Source of the DNA: Setophaga petechia
Lineage: Eukaryota; Chordata; Aves; Passeriformes; Parulidae
Length of the DNA: 64,000 nucleotides
Assembly: GCA_024362935.1 (NCBI GenBank)
Contig: JANCRA010000003.1
Coordinates: 48,087,844-48,151,843, forward strand
Reading direction: 5' to 3'
The notes below the pieces were generated by a model. The model was not told the DNA's origin, searched no databases, and saw only the letters and a list, made by a program, of their open reading frames with translations. This document shows, one piece after another, positions 9,478-24,400 of this stretch (positions are counted from its first letter, which is position 1; each line of letters begins with the position of its first letter). The translations under genes and the position numbers were made by a program.

Positions 9478-12400
9478 CTGGAATGGAAACAAAACAGGAA
9501 GTTTGGATTTGAACTTCAAGCTGTAGTTAAATTACAGTATTCAGTGAATGCTCTGGGAGGAGAGCTAGTTTCAAAGGGATGAGTGATATCAGTAAAAAGC
9601 AGATTAATTAGTGGAAATGGGGATCTTATGGATTTGGGGCCTTTTAGCTTAAAAGACACTTCAGAATTTTATGTGTATTTTATTGTTGTGTAGGTTTGGT
9701 TGCATTTTTTCCCCCAGTTGTGTTTCTTAAAATGCCTGTTCAATGAGCTATCTGACACTGCTGGTACAGCCCCCCCATTCCAGCAGGAATTATCCAGAAA
9801 AACACTCACCTCCAGCTGGTTTTTCTCCACCGTGATCTTGCTGTACACTCTGTTCCCCTCATCACCACACACCTTCTTCAGCTCCTCTCTGTTGAGGGAG
9901 AAGAGCTGAGCTCCGGTGAGGATGCCCAGGTGTTCCACGGTCCTGGGGAGACACAAAGTGGGGGATGATGGTTGTGCTGCAGTGCCCCGTGCCAGAGGTG
10001 AGGAGTGGGAGATGGGAGGCTGGGAGCTGCACCGGGGTCGTATCACAGGCCCTGGGGCTGTGCCAGGCTGGCAGCTGTGATTCCAGTGGCATCTCAGGCC
10101 GTGGGTTTAATTTGTGGATTCTTTTTCTCCAAGAAAGTGTTTATAAGAAAGAAAAGGAGTGAGTTTGGGCTCTGAAAATCCTGGTTATAGAGCCTGGATT
10201 TAATAGGGTTGAAATCTAATTTACACCACAGGCTCTGTAGGTAAATCCCAGTGACTTGTCCCAGGTGAGATGGTGCCAGCAGCCTCCCCAGCTCCTTCTC
10301 CAGGGAAGGACGAGCGTTTCATGTGGCAACAGAGCAAATCTTACTCTTTGCTGAATGACTTGGCCTCTAGCCAGGCTTTGACTTCTTCAGTGCTGGATTC
10401 AAAGGTGAGGGGCACAAAAACTTGCTGAGGCTTTTCCACTTTGAAATTCCTGTGGGGAGGCTGAATTTTATTGTTTGTGATCTTCTTTAGCAGCTCGTCG
10501 TTCAGCTCATCCATTTGGTGAATAAGTTCTGCAGAAACAGGTAGGGAATGAAATCAAATCTTCAGTGAAAAATCCCATTAAATGTGTTGGTGGGGAAATT
10601 GTAAAGAAAATGGGGATGTAGCTCAGCAATTTTATTTAAAATCAGCCCAGAAAAGTGGTTCCCCTTTTCCTGAGCCCCTGTGTTGCCATTTGTTTTCCTC
10701 CCATCACCCCTTGGCTGTTGCCTGATCTGGAAGGACAGAACTGTGAGAATCTACAATTGGAGAGTTGGGATTGAGACCTTTTCAGTCCTCTCTGCTACTT
10801 CTAGTCAGTGATTTGCTGATCCCAGAGCTCCAGGTTTTGCTCCACAGCGGAACAGAAGCATCAGGAAGCACAAACTGGGAGTGAGGAACACACTCATGAT
10901 GAGATGAGCTTGAAGGTCCCTGTGATTCTGGGAAAACTCCAGTGACACTTCATCCAGTGTCACTTTCCCCATGAAACTCCTGAGGACTGTGGCGAATAAC
11001 TCGGTGTTATGAAAGATTTGTGTCCTTGTATTGAGGAGCTTTCCATTGTCCCAGAAGGGCTCCTGCTTCCAAGAGTGGACAGGGTGGGACAAGGGGTGAG
11101 GAGAGTGGGGCCCCTGGTCCCACTCCTGCTCTGTGACCCCCACAACATGTCCAGGGTGAAGGAGGGATCTCCTGTTTGGCTGGGAATTCTGTGGAACCAA
11201 ATAAAGGAACCAGCCAGGCAGGCATTACATGTGTGGCAGGATATGAGCAAAAGGAAGGGAGAGAAGGGGATTGACCTGAGCTCTTCCTTAGACACATTTA
11301 AATGCTTTGGAACAGAAAGGCCTTGGTAGGAGGAAGGTCAAGCTGGAGGAAGGAGGAACGGGGTGATCACTTATTGCCCTGCTTGTCCCGGGCGGCCCGA
11401 GAGCCTGGGAAGTGTCACAAGCTCCAGGGCTGCACTCTTGGCTCTTGTCCTACCTGCAATGGCCTCTAGACATGGTACTGTTCTATTTCTGATCACTGAA
11501 GGGTGCAGGGGAGCCCCTTGGGTAGGTCTGGTCTCCAGAGCACCCAAACCCAGGGGACCCCAGCGTGGGACACAGAGCAGGACACACACGTACGTTCTTT
11601 GGCGTCCTGTGTAGAGTTGCGTGATAACATCTCACTGCCCCACTTATCCCCGGCGTAGCTGGCAGGCAGCTTGTGAGTTGGACTGGATGGGCCATAGCCT
11701 CTGGGGCTCAGGTCTCCTTTGTACCTCTGGTTAGACTGCTTAGAAAGGGGGGGACAAAAAAAAAAGTAAGACTTTTTTCTGCCATTTTTCATTTTCATTT
11801 AAGAGATAAACAGCCATGTTGTCCTTGTGCTGATACGGGACTGGTGAGACCTCAGGTGGAACTGCATGGAAGAAGTTAATTTCTTGGAATGAAGAACCCA
11901 AAGCAAAGTCTGTAGTTTGCATGAGGGAATTCTAAACATGCCAAACATGTTCAATCCCACTGGAAGGCAAAGCCTCAATGCTCCATAGCTGGGATGTGAA
12001 GCGTGACCACTGCCAAGGGCCTGGAGTAGACTGGGAAGTTTTTTCACATTTTGATTAAACTAGCAAGGATTTATCCAGAAGCTTGCTGGGCCCCCTTTGG
12101 CTTTGTCCAAACTCTGCAATACCAAAACTGGGAAGCAATTCCATGCTTTCCTAGGGTGTTCAGAACACTCCAGCTCCACATTTCTGTAGTGCAAGTTGCA
12201 GTATTCACTTAATTCTCACTTAAATGGCATTTCCATCTGCCTCCACTGGAGTGATGTGTCCTGCTGCTGAACTGAACTGGGTGAGGGAAGTGTCCATCTT
12301 TAATTTAATCCCCAGCAAAAAGCCTGACATGGAAAAACTTGGAAGACAGGAGGCTGCTGCACAAATGGGAAGGACAGGCCTTATTTGGGAAAGCGGTGAT

Positions 12401-15400
12401 GGCAAAATGGGAGTTTTATCATAGAAGATTCAGGAATCTCCTGACTTTGTTTACTTCTGAGGGTTCATCCTGACTTGTGCATAGCATTCTAAGAAATCCA
12501 GGGAGATCTAATGACAAGATTATTCCCAGAGGCAGATTGTGCCCTGCAGCTGGTACCAGTCAGGTACCACCTGACTACAGACCTGTTCAAGCTCTTCCAG
12601 TGTCACCACATCCAGGATATTGTATGGAACGTAACCAGCCTGCCCACTCCGGTTGAGCAACTTCCACCATTGCTTATTATCTTCCAACACCTGAGAGAGG
12701 GACAAAAATAAATCTGCTAGTGGGAACATGGGATTTCAGGCATATACAACCAGGATGCAGTTGGTGAAGGTGAAGTTGCCAGAAGGACATCACTGAGGCC
12801 AGGAGCTCTGATTAGATCTGCTGCTCTCAGATGTAATCCAGGATTGAAGCTTTTCCTGGAAGGCATCAGAATTTATCATAAGGATGAAGAGGAGAGCACC
12901 TCTGGGTGATGAAGAACTCATAGTTGCTATGTAACGTCCCTGTTTCTCCAGCTCTTTTTTTTCCAATGACTGAGTTTCTGTTGCCTTTTTGTGTTAAAAT
13001 AAATAAATAATTTTTTTAAAAGCTACATTTTGCACAGAAACCTTTTCCCAGGTCACAGATCAGTGTTAGCCCAAGTCATGTTAGTCACAGATCAGTGTTA
13101 GTCCCACATTCTCCAGCTGCAGGAAGAGAAAGGTTATTAAAAAGATGTTTTTCAGAGAAAACAATTCCTCATGGAGGGAGAAGTGGTAATAAGGAGCACA
13201 GACCCAGCAGGGGATGAGCAGGGCAGGACAGGGAGTTGTTGTCCTCCCTCCTCACCGTGGTTTGGATGGGACCGATGTGCTTGAGCTGAGGAGGTGACAC
13301 AGCCCAGCACAGGCAGCCTGTGCCAGCTTGGACTGGAGCAAAGCTCTGTGTCACTGCTCACACACCACCAGGGGAAATGGAATTGGTGCTGGCTGCTATC
13401 CTGAGCTCTCTGCTGCCCCTGGGAAGGGGAGGGGACACACCTTTCCCAGGAGCGCTCACGTACCTCCAGGATTTCATCCTTCAGCACCGAGAGCTCGTTG
13501 GCGTTTCGCGCAGTGAAATCGTAGCGGATTTTGGCAAATCTCCTGGGCATAGCCACTCCCTGGGCCTCAAAATTCCTGCAGGAGAGAAAAACCGGAGTTT
13601 TAGTGAAGGCCCATCCAATTACAAGGCCAAGAAAATTGAAATTGGAGAAGAGAAATTATCCTTTCCCTGTTCCACACTGCATCTCTACCACCTGATGTTC
13701 CTACCAGGACCAGCGATAGGGTAAATGAGAAAAAAAATTATTATTTTGCTGATATAAGTGGATTTAAGGTCTTTTGCTGTGGATTTAAATTCTTGTAGTA
13801 AAGCTTATAAATCTTTTAGACTAGAACAGAAAACCATGGAAAAACAGTCTGGCTTGAGGGCTTTTTTCCAAGACTAGAGCTGATGACAGAAAAATGGATG
13901 GTCAGCTGAAACCTTGACTCAAATCCCTGCAAAGTGTTCTGTCAAGTCACAACAGAGGATTCATATGGAAGTCTGGAAGAGTTTGGTGACACTCAAGAGA
14001 TGTGACAATTTTCAAGGTGTGAGCTCATGTAAACAAGGAAGTAGATGGAGCCTCCAAACTCTGAACTAAAAGTACTTTGATGAAGATTTTGTACCAAGGA
14101 GTAACTGGTGATGGAAAATGAGCATTGAAGCTGTTGAAAGGTGGAAGAGCCATCTTTCCCTTGGGAAAAAGCCTGAGGCAAAAGAGTGGCCTGGTTGGTT
14201 CTGGGTTTGGAAGTGAACTTTCTGAGACTTCTGAAGAAAGGGGAGGGGTTTTTCTCCATTTTCTAGAATTCTGTCTCATTAAGAAGAGTTGTCTGAACCC
14301 AGTGCCCTGTCAGTTCCCTGGGGGAGAGGTGGGCAGGACTGGGATATATTATTTTATTCAACCTCTAATCAGTGGGGTTGCCTTTGGTTGTGTGTAAAGC
14401 CAAGAGGCAGCTGCTGTCTCCAGTGAAACAAAGCTCCTTCTTCAGCTGAAATGTTTTCCAGCAGCGCTGGGAGCTTGGGCTGCTCTTCCCTGGCCCTGTG
14501 TTTGCAACAGGGCAAGTTTTGTGCGTGCCCTTCCCTTAGGGCAGATTCCCCCTGTAAGCAGCTTCTGTCTGTGCAGCCTGCAATGGCTCTGGGAGGAATG
14601 GAGAGATCCTCAAGGGTGTCCAGAGGAGGCCAGGAAGGGCCAGGAAGTGCTCCAAGGGCTAGAGCATTACACAGACAGGCTGGAAGAACTGGGAATGTTC
14701 AACCTGGAGAAGAGAAAGTTCCAGGGAACCCTTAGAGCCCTTTCCAGTGCCTAAGGAGACTCCAAGAGAGCTGGAGAGGGACTTTGGGGAAGAGGCTGGA
14801 GTGACAGGACAAGGGGGAATGGCTTCCCACTGCCAAAGGGTGGGTTTAGATGCATATTGGGAAGAAATTCTTCCCTCTGAGGGTGGGGAGGCCCTGGCAC
14901 AGGTTGCCCAGAAAAGGTGGCTGCCCCATCCTAGGAAGTGTTCAAGGCCAGGTTGGACAGATCTTGGAGCAACCTGGGATAGTGGAAGGTGTCCCTGGCC
15001 CTGGCAGGGGGTTGGAACTGGGTAATCTTGGAGGTACCGTCCCACCCAATCCATTCTGTAATTCCATGATTCCAATATCTCTACACATGTGCAGAGCCAA
15101 AGCACAGTGCAGCACCTTTGGAACCTGATCCTGAAAGTCACTTTGGTGGGCTGATGTTGGGAAAAAAAACTATGGATGGACTGATGAAGTCAGCCAGTAT
15201 TTTTGTCTCCTGTGGTGGAAAAACACCTGAGATTCCTTTCCTTGCAGAGCTGCAGGGGGTTAAACAGCAGACAATGCTCATAGGAATAATCCCTCAGCTG
15301 ATCTTTGTCTTCTCTTGGAGGTTATTAATAGTGGTAGGGAGTTGTCTCCAGGATGCCCAAACTTCCCAGTGTCACCATATGTGTCTATGTGTGTCCATGA

Positions 15401-18400
15401 GGTTCCAAGGTAGGAGCTGAAGCTCCAGGGGTGCAGATCCATTACCTATTTCCATGTGGAGTGACATTCTGTTTGAAGGCATCCCCAGGCTGTGTCTGCT
15501 CAGCCGTCTGGCCACGCTTGAGTGAGGAGTTCCGGTAAGGATATCCATTGGCTGAGGAGAGCTGGAAAGGCAGACATGGAGTCAGTGTTACCAGGAAAGG
15601 GGAAAGCTGATCAGAGAAAAGGAGAGGCATATACTGGGAGATGAGTCATGGCCTGGCAGCTTTTGGTCAAGATGTTCTTCAGGGAAGCCTGTGTCCCTGG
15701 AGCTCAGGGATATTGTAGGGTCCTGTTGCCTTGAGTTGGGAGAGGCTGATTATTGCTGCCCTCTTCCAGCCTCACAATTTGCTTTCCATATTTAATGCTC
15801 TGGTTGTTGGAGAGACCAGATCCAATTGAGTTTTCATCCAACTACTTGTTGTACACTACCACACCCCCCTCAGCTCCATCTCTATGGAAAAGGGGGAGGG
15901 AGAGGGAAGAGAGGATCCCCAGGGACACAGGACTAACCTCCTCTTGCAAGTGTCCGATGTCTATTTCCCAGGGAGCTCCACGGAAGATTTCTGTGGGTGG
16001 TTCCCAGCCATTGCGGAATTTGGGGATGTAGGTGGGGATGTTTGCATCTCGGGGCCACTCAGCTCTAGGACACAAAGTGGGAATATCAGGTGACATTCAC
16101 AGGAATGTGTCTTTGGGAGCATCCTCCCAAAGGAGAAGCAGGAGCATCCAAGCATCCCCTCTGCCTGGGGAGCCGGGGGAGATGGCAGCTCTGTCCTCAC
16201 CTGGATCTGGTCCATGTCTCCCCCAGGGAATCCCAGAGGTTTATCTCTTTGGGTGTCAGGTGTCCTCTCAGGAAATCGGTGGCATCTTTAGAAAGCAGTG
16301 GACTGAGGACAGACCGGGCCAGCTCGGGGCCACCACAGCTATTGATGATCTGGGTCACACACAAACCACACGAAGAGGAGAGAACTTGCAAAAATGTCAA
16401 ACCAGGGACACACAGAGGAGCAGGAATCAAAGACAAAGCTGGTCCTTGGATCAGCTCAGTCACCTCAAGAAACATCAACCTAACTAAGTCTTTGAAGGAG
16501 ACTGGACAGTTCAGGGGAACATAAAATTTTTTTAGATTGGAGTCAAAATAAGATCTGATCTATAAATGAGCTGTTGCTACAGACAAGTGAATTGTCACAA
16601 GCTGACACTTCAGAAAATGGAAAATATCTTGCTATTCCTGTATCCTTTCTGGCTCCTTTTTCAAGTCGGGATTTCTGCTTCCAAGCATTTTCAGTGCAAT
16701 TGCCTGATGGTGAAACCAGACAGATTCCCAGTGGGAACCCCAGCTCACTGCCCCTTTTGCTCACAGTAATGCTTTTTTGATTAGATGGAAAGATTCATAT
16801 TTGCTGGGGTTCCTGTATTTACTTCAAGCTGCAAACCAGATCAGAGGCCAGGAACAATCAACATCACTTCTGAAAGTTCCTGAGAAAGCTGTGGCCAGGT
16901 GTGAGCAGTTTTCTAACCCTTCTGCACAATGTGTCTGCTTGTAAGTGTGAAGTAGAAATAAAAAGGGAGTTCCCAGTGAGACCTGGGAATAAGATTTACC
17001 AGTTCCAGTGGCCCAAATAGGAAATGCACCAGCTCCGAAGCACTGGGGTTCTGGATGTGCTTCCTCAGTTTGGCCTGGAAAGAGAAACACAGTTTAACCC
17101 TAACCTGAGTGTTCCTTCTCTTCTCTGTCATATGGATGGAGTGTTGCTGGCTGATGAGAAGAGTAAGGGATGGAGGAGTAGGAATAATTTATTTTAATTT
17201 TGTGTCCATTTCTAATTACTGATGAATTTCTGGATGCGTGGAGTACCCTCTCTGTTAAATCAGTGCCTTGGAAGGTAATTGTGGAACAGACACACAAACG
17301 TTGGCTTATTTTGAAAGTCCTAGGGAGGAAAGGCCAGGGTTATGGTTGCTTCTGCCTCTTGCAGGGTTGAGAATCGCACTAGTTCCATGAATGAAAACAG
17401 GATAGGTGTTTTGAGGGTCCCTTTGCAATTGCTGACAAGGGAAAGTCTCCACCAAGGTCTTGCCTGTGGCACTTGGAGCTGCCCTGGCCACTGAAAGGCT
17501 CCAAATCCTGTTATGTTTGAGGTGAACTGTGGCAGAATGGAGGAGCAAACACCTGGGATTAATTTACTGTAAGAACTGGGTTTGGTAGCAGCAATCAGCC
17601 GAGCTGTGGTGAGAAACCTCTCCAGTTTGTGCTTCCATTTAAGATCCTTCTGTCCTGGGCTCCTGGCACTGCTGCCATGAGAGACAGGTTCCCTGCTCCT
17701 ACAGAAATGAAAAGCGTTTGAAATGCTGGAGATTAAGCATTAATGTGGAGTGGGAAGTGAGAAACAACTGCTGGCAGCAGGGTGACACAGTGAATGGGCA
17801 CTTCCCAGGGACTTAGCAGCTATGTGGTGAGGAATGTGGCATGGATCCACCACGGATTCCCAGCTCTGCTCCACGCTTAACCCTGGGCTCTTTCCAGGGG
17901 ATAAGCTGCTCCTTCTGATCCTGAGCAGGCACAAATTATCCATATTTGCTTCTCAAAGAAAAGGCTGGAGCCTGGTGTCCTGCAAACCCAGTCTCTGGGG
18001 TTTCCTTATTAATGACTGCCCAGGAAGGAGCTTGGATGATGTGTTTGCTGGACAAGTTTGGTCACAACTGGCAGAATTCCTGCTGCCTTGTTAGCTTCCT
18101 AGTCTCTTGTGTTTCACTGAGCAGAGCTGGTAGCACTGGGAACATCTTTATGCTCTTTTCATCCCCTTCACAATACAGAGGGTCTGGCAGGGGAGAGAAG
18201 GGTCAGGAATATTGGGGCAATGGGGGACTTCAGTTACTGTCAAGCAGAGACTCCCCAGGCCTGGATCTGAAAAGATGGGTGCTGCAACCCTCTGGCTTCT
18301 GTGTCCCTTCCTGGACTGGTGCTTCTGGTTTTGGTTTAACAGCTTGTCCCAGAAAAACTGCACAAGCTCGACACAATGTTTGTCCTGAGTTCTGAAGAAC

Positions 18401-21400
18401 CCGGAATTCACACTGTTGTCCCTCGTCAGTGTTTTCCGTTCAAGTTTCACTCTAAACACTCACTGCTGGGATTCACAGGGAAAAGAAAGCCCTGTCCCTG
18501 CATGGGATGGAAACTCTGTGTCTTACCAAGAGGTTAAAAGCCAGTTTGGTTTTCTGGAAGCAGTCGATGAACTCGGCCTCGCTCGGGGGTCTTGCTCGGA
18601 GGGTCAGCATTCCCTCTGCCAGGAGAAGGGACAGAGAAGGACACATTAGTGACAGCATTCCCTTTGGGAAGGGAATCCCCTTCCATCTGCCTGCCATGCA
18701 GAAGGCACAGCAGAAATGGGTGTTGAGACCAGAATTACTGAAAATCAGGGGTTCGGGGAAAGGCAAACTCCCTGTGCATGCTCTGCCAGAGGTGCCCCCA
18801 GAGAGTAGCACCTCCCAAACTTGTGTGCCTGGATCTGTGGCTGTGCCGTGGCATCGATCCAGCCTTGCTGGGCCAGGAGCTGAGGTGTCCCCCCCACCTT
18901 CATCCATGACCCCCCTGTGCTCCCCATTTGTTGTGGCTGCTGCACTGCACCTGCTGGCCCTTTCTTCTTGTTCTTCTTCCCTTTCTTCCTTTGGTTGAGC
19001 TGTCGGAATGCCTCTGCAGCCTTCTGGAGCCGGGCGACGAACACTTCAATGTCATCCAGGGTGCAGTTCAGGATTTGCTGTGAGGACAGAAACCCAAGGG
19101 ACCAACATGAAAGTGAGCCTGGGCTGCACACAGCTGGGAGCCTGAATCCCAGGCCTGCTGCATTTCCCGGGAGAATGGACACGAGTGAGTAATGCAGGCA
19201 TGAAATGCAGCTCAATGCTTCCCTTTGCTAGCACAGAGCTGCTGGGCCTGGCTGTGTGCTGTCCTTACCAAGGGGACAAGTGACCCCTCCTAATGGACAG
19301 CTGGAAAAGTGGGATGGGGAGGAGCAGAGCTGGAATCAGCAGAGCTGCCTCAGGTCAGAGGACATTGTTACATTGTCACTGATGCGGTGATGGAGACTTG
19401 CTTTTGGCTATCTTATCTTTATGCACAACAGGTATCAATTGGAAAAATGCCTAGATGATGCATTAAATGTCTGCTCCCTGCCTCTGCTCCCTCTCCCTTG
19501 CTCCCTGCCTCTGCTCCTGCCTATGGACTGGGCAGTGTCCCTGTCACCCACCGTTTCCTTTTCAATCTTCTGTGCTAACATGGCGCGGGATTCCTCATGA
19601 TCATGAGAGCCAGAGCTTCGTCGGTCATAGTCTGCAAACCAGGGAGAGAAAAACAGATTTACTACCAGGGGTTGGAAATAGGCTCCATCAAAGACAGGGG
19701 TCTGTGGGATGGTAGCTTCAAGCTTGGATGTTTGTTCTGGGTTGTGAGGGCAGCTCAGGAATAATGTTTGTAACAAGTGCTAAATACCAATCATCCTGCA
19801 AAAAATCCAAACCCAAGGCACCTCCTGACTTCCAGAAGCCACACGCCCAGTGTGGGGGGGATATTCCAGTGGGAGGAATCGCTGGGTTGGCCCCTCATGC
19901 AAAGCAAACGGTGTCAGCTCAGGGCAGGGGCTTGGAAAGGGCCAGCACAGTAGGATCTGCCAAGTGGGAGAACTGGGGAGGCAGTTTTGGCAAAGGACCG
20001 TGACAAGTCCAGAGCATCCATAAATGTGGGGATGAGGTACCCCATCCCTGAGGACAGGTTTTGTAGGAAAAGCAGGAAGGTGTTTCATGGAGATGGAATC
20101 TCAGCAAACAGGCCTCATTCAAGACTTTCTCCTGTCATCTGCTCTCCTGCCAGGCTCTATGCACACAGAGCCAGAAATCCTGCCTAAAGGAATTCCCATC
20201 TCCGCTGATGTGAGCACCCTTGGAAGGGCAGAGGTTAGAGTGGCTGCTTTTCATCAGAGTAGAGATGTTTATTCATGGTCCAGCTGAGAAATAGAGATGT
20301 TCCTTTTATGATGCAGAACTGGGCCTGAAATACGTTCTCCATTCAGCAGCCAGAGCAGTTGCTTGGCTTCAGAAGCCATCCCAACAAATGAGTGTTTTGG
20401 ATGTGTTATAGGATCCTATTATGCGTTTTCCTTGAAACTAGAAATGAATGCTAAGATAAGGTGGTATAATAGGCAGGGGTAAAAAGTGCTTACAGTTTGT
20501 TCATCACTTTGATCTTTTGTAAGAGAAAGAGCTTGTTTCTGTTCCTAGGAACTTACTTCTGTTACTTCTTTCTCCAAAGGAAAATACCAGGTTTTTCCAA
20601 GCCAACTCAAATGGGCTGAAGTCAGGATGGAATCAGACTTTAGATGAGCACATAAGAGGGGTGAGTTCAGATCTGAATTTCCACACTTACTTTACAAGAA
20701 TTCATGAAAACAAGTTGATTTTCAAGGGTGAAATCTTGTCTCCTGTGAAGTCAGCAGAGCCAGGAATTTGTCTTTCTAACCAAATGTCTTGTCTGTACAT
20801 TTTAGATCACCAATGCCTGGTTCAAATTTCATGTGATAGCTTATGAGGGGGTTTTTGCTTTTTTGGCATTTCTGTATCCCCCAAATAAGGGTGCTGTTAC
20901 AAGGAGTTTCTGGGAGATTTTATTTGTTGAGCAGAAGATGCCCAGTGGGTACAACACTTATTTTCACCACAGACCGCTTCAGGAAAGTTGGCTGTCTGAG
21001 TTAGTCTCCCATCCCCAGGACAGACTTCCTGAGTGCTCGCAGTACCTGGATCATGCTGGGAAGGAGGTGCCACCCTGTTCCTGTTCATCGCTGAGCCTCG
21101 CATGTCATGCTGGATTGGGATGGGAGCCGGTCCTTGAGGTGGGGGGAGGATGGATTGTCTCTGCTTGATCTTTTCCTGGTTTGCCCTGCAAAGAAAGTGA
21201 TACAGAACAAACCCATCAGTGGTCGCAGATCCCACTTCCAAGAGACTGGAGTGTGACTAAACCACTGGAAACAGAGGTTTATTGTTGTTGCTCCCAGCTG
21301 TATCCCGCAGCACTTACTTGAGTGTCTGTGGCCGTATCTTCTTCCCGTGCTTGTGGTCTGCCAGGGCACTCTCTATGTCCTCATGAACCATCTCCGCCTT

Positions 21401-24400
21401 AAGAATAAAACAGGGATGTTTTTAAGGGCTTGGCTTTAGGAAGGATTGGAGGAAGGGGGAAAGGGCAGACAGCAAGAAGTGTGTTTTGTTCTGTTTCACA
21501 GCAAGCAGGAGGGCTCTGCTTACCTCCACCTCGTCACAGTTGAAGAAGTGGATGTCAGGTTTGTGCTGCTCAGAATCCTGACACACGAGCAGGAGGATGG
21601 AGGAATAGCGCATCTGATTGAGCACTGTCTGGCAGTGCTGCACTGTTGGCAGGGGAAAGTCCTCCAGCTCCTCCTGCAAGAGAAGGGGGAAGGTGTCAGG
21701 CAATGGGGAACTACTGAACTGAGAGGGAATGGTGCTGTGCAGGAACTCCTGTGATCCCTGGGCTGATCTTCCTTAATTTGTCATTGCTAAAACCATCCTC
21801 TTCCCATGCTGCAGGGCTGACTCTAATCCAGGAGAGGATTTCAGTAGTGATTCGCCCTTGTTTGTGTTCCTTAGAACTTGCCCTTTCCCAGGCAGAATGG
21901 AAAGGGCACTCACTGCACCCCACACTTCAGTCTGGGGTCAGTCCCACAGGGCTCCAGGTACCTGTGTCTCACAGTCCAGCAGCCGGATGGACTTGTCGTT
22001 CACTTGCAGCAGCATCTCCTGTGTCCAGATCTTCTCTTTGGAGTTGAGCAGGATGAGTTTCCGGATTGCATCATCCACTGTCGTGATGGACTCACTCTTG
22101 TCCATGATGAAAGTGGCCAAGTGCTGAAGTTGGGGAGAGAAAGCAGACAAAAACAGGTGGAAAATGTTTTTTGGGGTGTATAAATTGGTGATGAAAGCAT
22201 CTCTAGAGGCTTCAATTACTGTTTGTAGTTTCTTAGAGCTCAGGCATGAAGTTGTTGCTGCACAAAACAGTTTTGGTTGTTGGTACCAGCCTGGTTGTGG
22301 CAGTGAAAGATTTGGGTTTCATAATGGGTTTTCATAACCAGTTTCACTACTTTTATATTACTCTCATCAATTCTAGCAGCTCTGATCCCTGTCCAGCAGG
22401 ACAAATGCTTCACACACATGAGTTACTCCCCAGGCCCCTCTGAACCTAGCTTGGAAGTAGAACTATGGCAGTCAAACTAATGCTTTGCTTGCCAAGCTAT
22501 AAAAGCACTTGTGTTTTGCTTGTCTTGTGTAGCAAACCTGCTTTGTGTGGGATTTGTGCCAGGCAAAGAGCTCACACAAACCATGGATAAGTGTTGGTCC
22601 TCCATGCCAAGTGGGATCCATGCAATGTGTGGGGTCCCTGGGAAGCTCTGGGAACAGCTACTCTGAAGAGCTTCTATGCTGCAAAGCCTGCAGGAGCTCC
22701 AAACCTGGCAGCTCACTCTACACCAGCCCTTTAAGCCCCCCTTAGGGTTGGGGTTACCTTCTTCCCAAAAATACCCAAATCAGCCCTCATAGTAGTGAAA
22801 ATGGGTGTTGCTGACTGTAGGAAAGGATTTTTTGCTGTTTCTCTCTGTCCCGCCCTGTGGTTTTGCTTGGTTATCCTGGTATTCCTTCCTCCCTTCACCT
22901 ATCCTGTAAACCCAGTCCATGGTCTTTTCCCATCAGCCAGGCTTCCGTGCTGTCCTCCCTTCCTTCCCCACCTTGTGTGAGCACTTGGGCCAGGAGCAGC
23001 TCAGCTACAGCACAGCCATCCAAGCTGCTTTCCCATCCCTGCTCCAACTGCACCCTGAAGTGTGTGATGATCCAAGCCTTGCACTTGGCACCTGTATGTG
23101 CAGAGTTTGTGTAATGAGGCAGCACTTGCAGCTTTGGTGGGCCCCTGGGACTCCATAGGAAGGGAATGGTGGGCAGGGAGGCAGCTGTGGAAAGCAGAAG
23201 TGTGTCACATCCAAATGTTGTGTCCCCACCGGCAAGTGGGTGAAGGCAACTCCACAAGTCCAGGTGAGCAAGTGCTGCTTCCTGCGGATGGAAGAACTGG
23301 CTGTGTGTAACAGCAGAGGGCACTGCAAGGCAGGAAAAGCTGGGACTCAGAGCAGCCACGCTGTCTGCCCAGCTGTTGTCCCTGCGGCAGAGACAGCACA
23401 GCCAGGCCACATGTTCAGGTGACAACAGCAAAGGAAAAAAAACCTCAGGAAGAAACAAGGTTCTGTTTCACCTTGTTCTTTTGTTGCCCAGCTATGTTCT
23501 TGGTAAGAAGGGAAGGGGAACATGCCTCACTGTCAAAAAGCAGCTGAAGCTTTTCCCTGTCTGTACCAACTTTCTCCAGCAGACAAAAGCAGGTTTTTGC
23601 ATGGATGAGTTACAGGCCTGACTAAGCATCTATGTAATCCAAGGGCCTGCAGCCCTTGGAGGCTTATAGGGCCAGATCCCAACTTTTTCTCTTGTCCCTG
23701 GAGTATTAAAGGCCCATCCACCAGCACGATCCTCTCATCCTGGTTTCCTTGCTCAGCAGGGTACAGAACAAGCACTTCAGCAGCAGTAGCTAAGCTGGAG
23801 AACCAGGGGCAGATTAACCCCTGGAGCAGGGGAATCACAAGGTGCTGCAGGTAGAGCTGCCCTAGGGGGCCAGGGACAGCAGTGTGGCCACCCAAAAAAG
23901 GTCCTGCCAGGCATTCAGAGTTTGTGGGGAGGGCAGCAGTGAAATGCCTGCTTCTCTTTGAGGCACACATCCTGGTTTCAAAGCAAGAGCTGGAAAAAGA
24001 GGGGGCGTTTTAAAGCAAGTCCTAAAGTGATGGGAAATTTGTAGTAACTGGATGTGTTTTGCCTGGCTTTTCTCCCCTTGATCCTGTATCTTCCTGCTTT
24101 CTCCCAGTGATCAGAAATAACCATTCTAGGGATCAAGTAGCTTCTTTCTGGTGCTGATGCACTCATGAGCTGATTCAGTAACCCAGTGGGTTGTGTCCAC
24201 AGTTGACATGGGCATCAATGGGCCATGGAGGAGGATGATGAAGTTGTTGGGAAATAATTCCTTTCTCCTTGTAAAAGCCCAAGTAAATGCAAAGTGGGAA
24301 GCAGATTAAGAAGCAGCAAAAGCTGATGCTGCTAGAGCATGTGCTGCTGTGGGACTTGGAGAAGCTGTGGATGTTGGGGTCTGGCACAGACCAGATGGAC

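Noticed and set aside
14659..15141. Open frames of up to 160 residues around 14.5-15.1 kb
   Set aside because: They are translations of a decayed CR1 LINE tail, not host genes.
22895..23458. 187-residue minus-strand open frame in an EPS8L2 intron
   Set aside because: No recognisable motif, no fitting splice sites, and no agreement with the EPS8L2 phase at that intron.
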